Source: Treponema sp.
GTDB lineage: Bacteria; Spirochaetota; Spirochaetia; Treponematales; Treponemataceae
Assembly: GCA_016293915.1 (NCBI GenBank)
Contig: JAEDCY010000036.1
Span: forward strand, 1 to 25,540
Length of the DNA stretch: 25,540 nucleotides
Direction: 5' to 3'
Shown here: positions 23,135 to 25,540 of the stretch, piece after piece
How the letters are laid out: the number at the start of each line of letters is the position of its first letter
Position numbering within the stretch: position 1 is the stretch's first letter
Notes under the pieces: generated by a model
What the model was told of the DNA's origin: nothing
What the model saw: only the letters and a program-made list of their open reading frames with translations
Databases searched by the model: none
Program-made: the position numbers and the translations under genes

Positions 23135-23148
23135 GTTATAATATAAAT
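23114..23148 (+). promoter_or_regulatory. Leaderless-type promoter embedded in a terminator
   Basis: AAGACA (23114-23119) in the terminator loop matches the -35 box at 4 of 6 positions. After a 17-base spacer comes an extended -10, TGT-TATAAT (box 23137-23142), then six bases and the ATG at 23149. No Shine-Dalgarno is present. Confidence 0.55.
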
Positions 23149-23961
23149 ATGAATAAGTCTGAATTATATAATGAACTATATAACCGCTACGGCCCTGTAA
23201 CACGAGCCCGCGGCTGCTTCTTATACACAAAAAAAGGAATTCGTGTAACAGATATGTACCAGGAAGGCGGCCGGGCAATTCTTGGCTGGGAAGGCGGAAA
23301 TGCATTTACCATGTTCAAGAATGTTTTGTCACGTAGTCAGACAGGAAGCTTTATCTGCGAAGATGCCCCTGTTTCACGCTTACAAAAAGCAGTAAGCGAG
23401 CTTTTTGCAAGTGACCGAACAATTTTTATTTTTTCATCACAAAAAGCAGCTTTCGAAGCAGGACTTACACTATTTCCAGACGAAACAAGCCTTTATCGCC
23501 CCTGGAACTCACAAAATGAAAAACTGAACATCTCCCAGATTGCAGGACTTATTCTTACACCTCCTCTCCCCTGGGCGGAAACAATCTTCATTTTAGCAGC
23601 TGACACAAAGCAAATTCAGGAAAATCCAGACAAACTTTTACTGCTTCGTAATACAATAAAACTTCCTTTTGCACTTGAAACAGCCTATACCCGTTCAATC
23701 TATAATCTGATAAAGGCTTTACAGGAACGCAAAGAAACTGACTGGTTTATTTACGATACAGTTTTAACAAAATACTGGAACCGCGAAGGTCCTTATCTTT
23801 TTCCAAAAATACCACAGGATAATTACAAAGATTTTGCCCTTCACTGTCTCGACTGTGGCATTTTTATAAGTCCAGAATATAATCAGCCGTCTATCGTACC
23901 TTTTGGCTCAGATCGCGGAGTATTCACAAAATTAAAAAACTCACCTTTTGCCTGGGAGTAG
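23149..23961 (+). CDS. Degenerate aminotransferase-like protein
   Basis: A 270-residue cytoplasmic protein. The opening YGPVTRARGCFLYTKKGIRV and TDMYQEGGRAILGWEGG resembles the N-terminus of class III PLP aminotransferases. The end (CGIFISPEYNQPSIVPFGSD) resembles their C-terminal domain. The middle is far too short for the large domain, and no PLP-binding lysine motif is visible. It is probably a shortened, non-catalytic relative, or a different protein with local similarity. It is the first gene of its own unit, directly after the importer terminator. Function unknown. Confidence 0.5.
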   Translation: MNKSELYNELYNRYGPVTRARGCFLYTKKGIRVTDMYQEGGRAILGWEGGNAFTMFKNVLSRSQTGSFICEDAPVSRLQKAVSELFASDRTIFIFSSQKAAFEAGLTLFPDETSLYRPWNSQNEKLNISQIAGLILTPPLPWAETIFILAADTKQIQENPDKLLLLRNTIKLPFALETAYTRSIYNLIKALQERKETDWFIYDTVLTKYWNREGPYLFPKIPQDNYKDFALHCLDCGIFISPEYNQPSIVPFGSDRGVFTKLKNSPFAWE

Positions 23962-23981
23962 ACGAAAATTAAAATATACCT

Positions 23982-24117
23982 GTCATCCCGAACTTAGGGA
24001 GCGACGGCTGTAAGCCGTCAAAATGCTCCAGTGGAGCATTTTGAGCGAGTCTCCGAGCAGCTGTGCTGCGAAGGTGCAGGAATCTATTTTAAGATACTGA
24101 AACAAGTTCAGCATGAC
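23982..24117. repeat. Composite family A repeat with three internal hairpins
   Basis: Family A ends (GTCATCCCGAACTT at left, AAGTTCAGCATGAC at right) enclose GACGGCT/AGCCGTC (24003-24019), the perfect 10-bp stem AAAATGCTCC/GGAGCATTTT (24020-24042) and GCAGC/GCTGC. It fills the gap between the aminotransferase-like gene and the small membrane-protein gene. Confidence 0.75.
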
Positions 24118-24130
24118 ATTATGAGGTACT

Positions 24131-24418
24131 ATGGAACCAAGAATCTTATTATTTATCATAAAACTTATTACAGGTGGAATTGTTGCCTTTCTTGCCATTC
24201 TCCTTATGTCTAAAAAGCGTACTGTCGCCTGGTCATTTATGGTTTCTGGTTTTTTACTTACTTATGCAGCCCTTGTTTATGATTTATTGATTGAGCTGGG
24301 AGTATTAACCACTACCAGATACGGAATAGCGGGAATTCCACTTTCAACAGTAATCTGCACACTTTTACCCGCTTTATGCTATATAACTGCTTTTATAATA
24401 ATGCTTATAAAGCGTTAA
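24131..24418 (+). CDS. Small three-helix membrane protein
   Basis: A 95-residue, very hydrophobic protein with three predicted membrane segments (about 5-26, 31-53 and 70-92), short loops and a KR C-terminus. No domain is recognised. GAGG lies five bases before the ATG. It starts 13 bases after a dispersed repeat and has no clear promoter of its own, so it probably depends on read-through from the upstream gene. Confidence 0.65.
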   Translation: MEPRILLFIIKLITGGIVAFLAILLMSKKRTVAWSFMVSGFLLTYAALVYDLLIELGVLTTTRYGIAGIPLSTVICTLLPALCYITAFIIMLIKR

Positions 24419-24445
24419 ATTAAAAAACAAAAAAAGGAATTTAAA

Positions 24446-24898
24446 ATGACATCGATTGATGAATATTGGAATAAATTTATAAAAGAAACAGGACGCAGTG
24501 AAGAAGACCGCTGCGCCGGCGATCTTAATTTTGAAGCAAAAGGTTTTGTTGGAGATGAACTGATAACACTTGTACTTACAGATCGTAAAACAGCCTTCTT
24601 TACCAGCTGGGCTACCTACACAATTGACCAGGAACCCCTGCCTGTATCAGGTGAATTATATGTAGTACTGGACCGTTCAAACACACCTCGATGTATAATT
24701 GAAACACAAAGCGTAGAAATAGTTCCCTTTAATGAAGTTACCTGGGAAATGGCCCGGCTCGAAGGAGAAGATGAAAATCTTGGCCAATGGAAAGAAAGAA
24801 AACAGGAATACCTTGAAGATGAAGGTGCTATTCTTGGTTTTGAATTTACACCTGATATCAAACTTGTATTCCAGACCTTCAAAGTGATTTATAAATAA
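24446..24898 (+). CDS. ASCH-domain protein
   Basis: A 150-residue soluble protein of the ASCH fold, YhfF-like. It opens with IDEYWNKFIKETG, then DELITLVLTDRKTAFFTSW (the ASCH GxKT-like strand, with DRKT here), EPLPVSGELYVVLD, RCIIETQSVEIVPFNEVT and the acidic EGEDENLGQW. ASCH domains are proposed to bind RNA or nucleosides, and some relatives hydrolyse N4-acetylcytidine; that activity is not shown for this branch. AAGGAA lies about 8 bases before the ATG. Confidence 0.85.
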   Translation: MTSIDEYWNKFIKETGRSEEDRCAGDLNFEAKGFVGDELITLVLTDRKTAFFTSWATYTIDQEPLPVSGELYVVLDRSNTPRCIIETQSVEIVPFNEVTWEMARLEGEDENLGQWKERKQEYLEDEGAILGFEFTPDIKLVFQTFKVIYK

Positions 24899-24912
24899 GT
24901 CAGGAGACTAGA

Positions 24913-25488
24913 ATGAAAAGAATTGCTTCTTTGATTATAACAGCAGCACTTTTCTGCACCGCCCTTTTTGCAAAAGAAAATTTATTCAGTTTTTCATTAG
25001 GACTTTCTTCAGGATTTCCAATTTATGGCGAAAAATCAGTTCTCTCAAATGGAAGTGAAATTTATAAAGGAAACCATGTAATAATTGGTGGAACCGGTAC
25101 AGTAAACCTGAATCTTACGAAACAAATAAGCTTTTATCTTGGAAATGATACACTATGGGATATTACCTGGAATAACTCCGAAAAATCCAGCAAAGTTCAC
25201 ATTTCTTTTCCTTTAGGTATAAAAATATATCCTGGACTCGGAGGATTAAATCTTGGCCTTGCCTACACACTGGGATTTCGAGCTGATAACATAAATACAA
25301 ATACAATTAAAGATTATAACGAAATTTCACCATGGGGAAACGGCTTTAAAGTTCAGATTGAATACAACTTTGCTCATGATGGAAAGTCACAGTATTACCC
25401 TTCTCTCGGCGGTTACTGGAATCTCATGCCACGAGGTAACAACAGCTGGGATAATCTGATTGTTCTTTATATAGCAGCGAATTTTTAA
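24913..25488 (+). CDS. Small outer-membrane beta-barrel-like protein
   Basis: A 191-residue exported protein. The signal peptide has a Lys/Arg start, a hydrophobic core and the likely cleavage ALFA-KENLF after residue 20. The mature part is rich in alternating polar/hydrophobic strands (FSFSLGLSSGF, GTVNLNLTKQISFYLG, LNLGLAYTLGFRAD, FKVQIEYNF) and ends in phenylalanine, as barrel proteins often do. It is probably a small outer-membrane or periplasmic protein. CAGGAGA precedes the ATG, and it lies 14 bases after the ASCH gene. Confidence 0.7.
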   Translation: MKRIASLIITAALFCTALFAKENLFSFSLGLSSGFPIYGEKSVLSNGSEIYKGNHVIIGGTGTVNLNLTKQISFYLGNDTLWDITWNNSEKSSKVHISFPLGIKIYPGLGGLNLGLAYTLGFRADNINTNTIKDYNEISPWGNGFKVQIEYNFAHDGKSQYYPSLGGYWNLMPRGNNSWDNLIVLYIAANF

Positions 25489-25492
25489 TCAT

Positions 25493-25536
25493 AACCACCC
25501 GTCAAACGGGTGGTTTGCACTTAGCCTATAAGGCTA
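25493..25536. repeat. Tandem hairpins at the right edge
   Basis: AACCACCCGT/ACGGGTGGTT (25493-25502, 25506-25515) is a perfect 10-bp stem with a CAA loop. Six bases later TAGCCT/AGGCTA forms a second stem. There is no long U-tract, so a terminator role for the barrel gene is possible but not clear. The structure may continue beyond the window. Confidence 0.6.
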
Positions 25537-25540
25537 GGTT

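Noticed and set aside
25493..25540. Start of a CRISPR array
   Set aside because: The two hairpins differ from each other and no repeat-spacer periodicity is visible.

Overview
The window looks like a chromosomal segment of a host-associated or anaerobic Treponema (Spirochaetes). This rests on the moderately AT-rich DNA, the loose spirochaetal lipobox in one binding protein, the sugar-uptake and glycosidase content and the small beta-barrel protein. Genus is inference from protein style; no rRNA or tRNA is present to confirm it.

Layout. (1) 45-1711: a strongly AT-rich HNH nuclease gene convergent with a serine recombinase, probably accessory DNA. (2) 1783-3668: an aldo/keto-reductase-ferredoxin fusion convergent with a membrane-anchored C39-like cysteine peptidase. 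(3) 3797-5877, minus strand: a ybaK-type deacylase, a Y-family DNA polymerase and a translationally coupled 63-residue protein. (4) 5950-9937, minus strand: a two-gene glycosidase operon (unclassified TIM-barrel enzyme, then GH31). (5) 10092-10883, minus strand: a rhomboid-fold protein without the catalytic serine, divergent from clpS. (6) 10944-18762, plus strand: clpS, clpA, a membrane-anchored sugar-binding protein, a LytS-type kinase, a YesN/AraC-type regulator and a XylF-like lipoprotein. The genes overlap or nearly abut throughout. (7) 19053-23052: a ChvE/MmsA/MmsB-type monosaccharide ABC importer. (8) 23149-25488: a degenerate aminotransferase-like protein, a small membrane protein, an ASCH-domain protein and a small outer-membrane-type protein. 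Dispersed palindromic repeats sit in several intergenic gaps.

How it fits together. Region 6 has the gene order of the XylFII-LytS-YesN-XylF sugar-sensing systems known from Clostridium. The most likely reading is that the anchored binding protein reports periplasmic sugar to the kinase, and the regulator controls the importer downstream. The gap before chvE holds a palindrome over the expected -35 position and a nested hairpin that would bury the chvE ribosome binding site. The sensor genes are joined by overlap to clpSA, an unexpected partnership.

Most notable sequence-level signals: six genes have a -10-like hexamer exactly six bases before the ATG and no Shine-Dalgarno, as expected of leaderless mRNAs. 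Two of these (clpS and the rhomboid-like gene) are driven by near-perfect mirror copies of one promoter. One dispersed repeat sits inside the loop of a terminator. Another is flanked by a 7-bp direct repeat and appears to supply a -35 element to ybaK.
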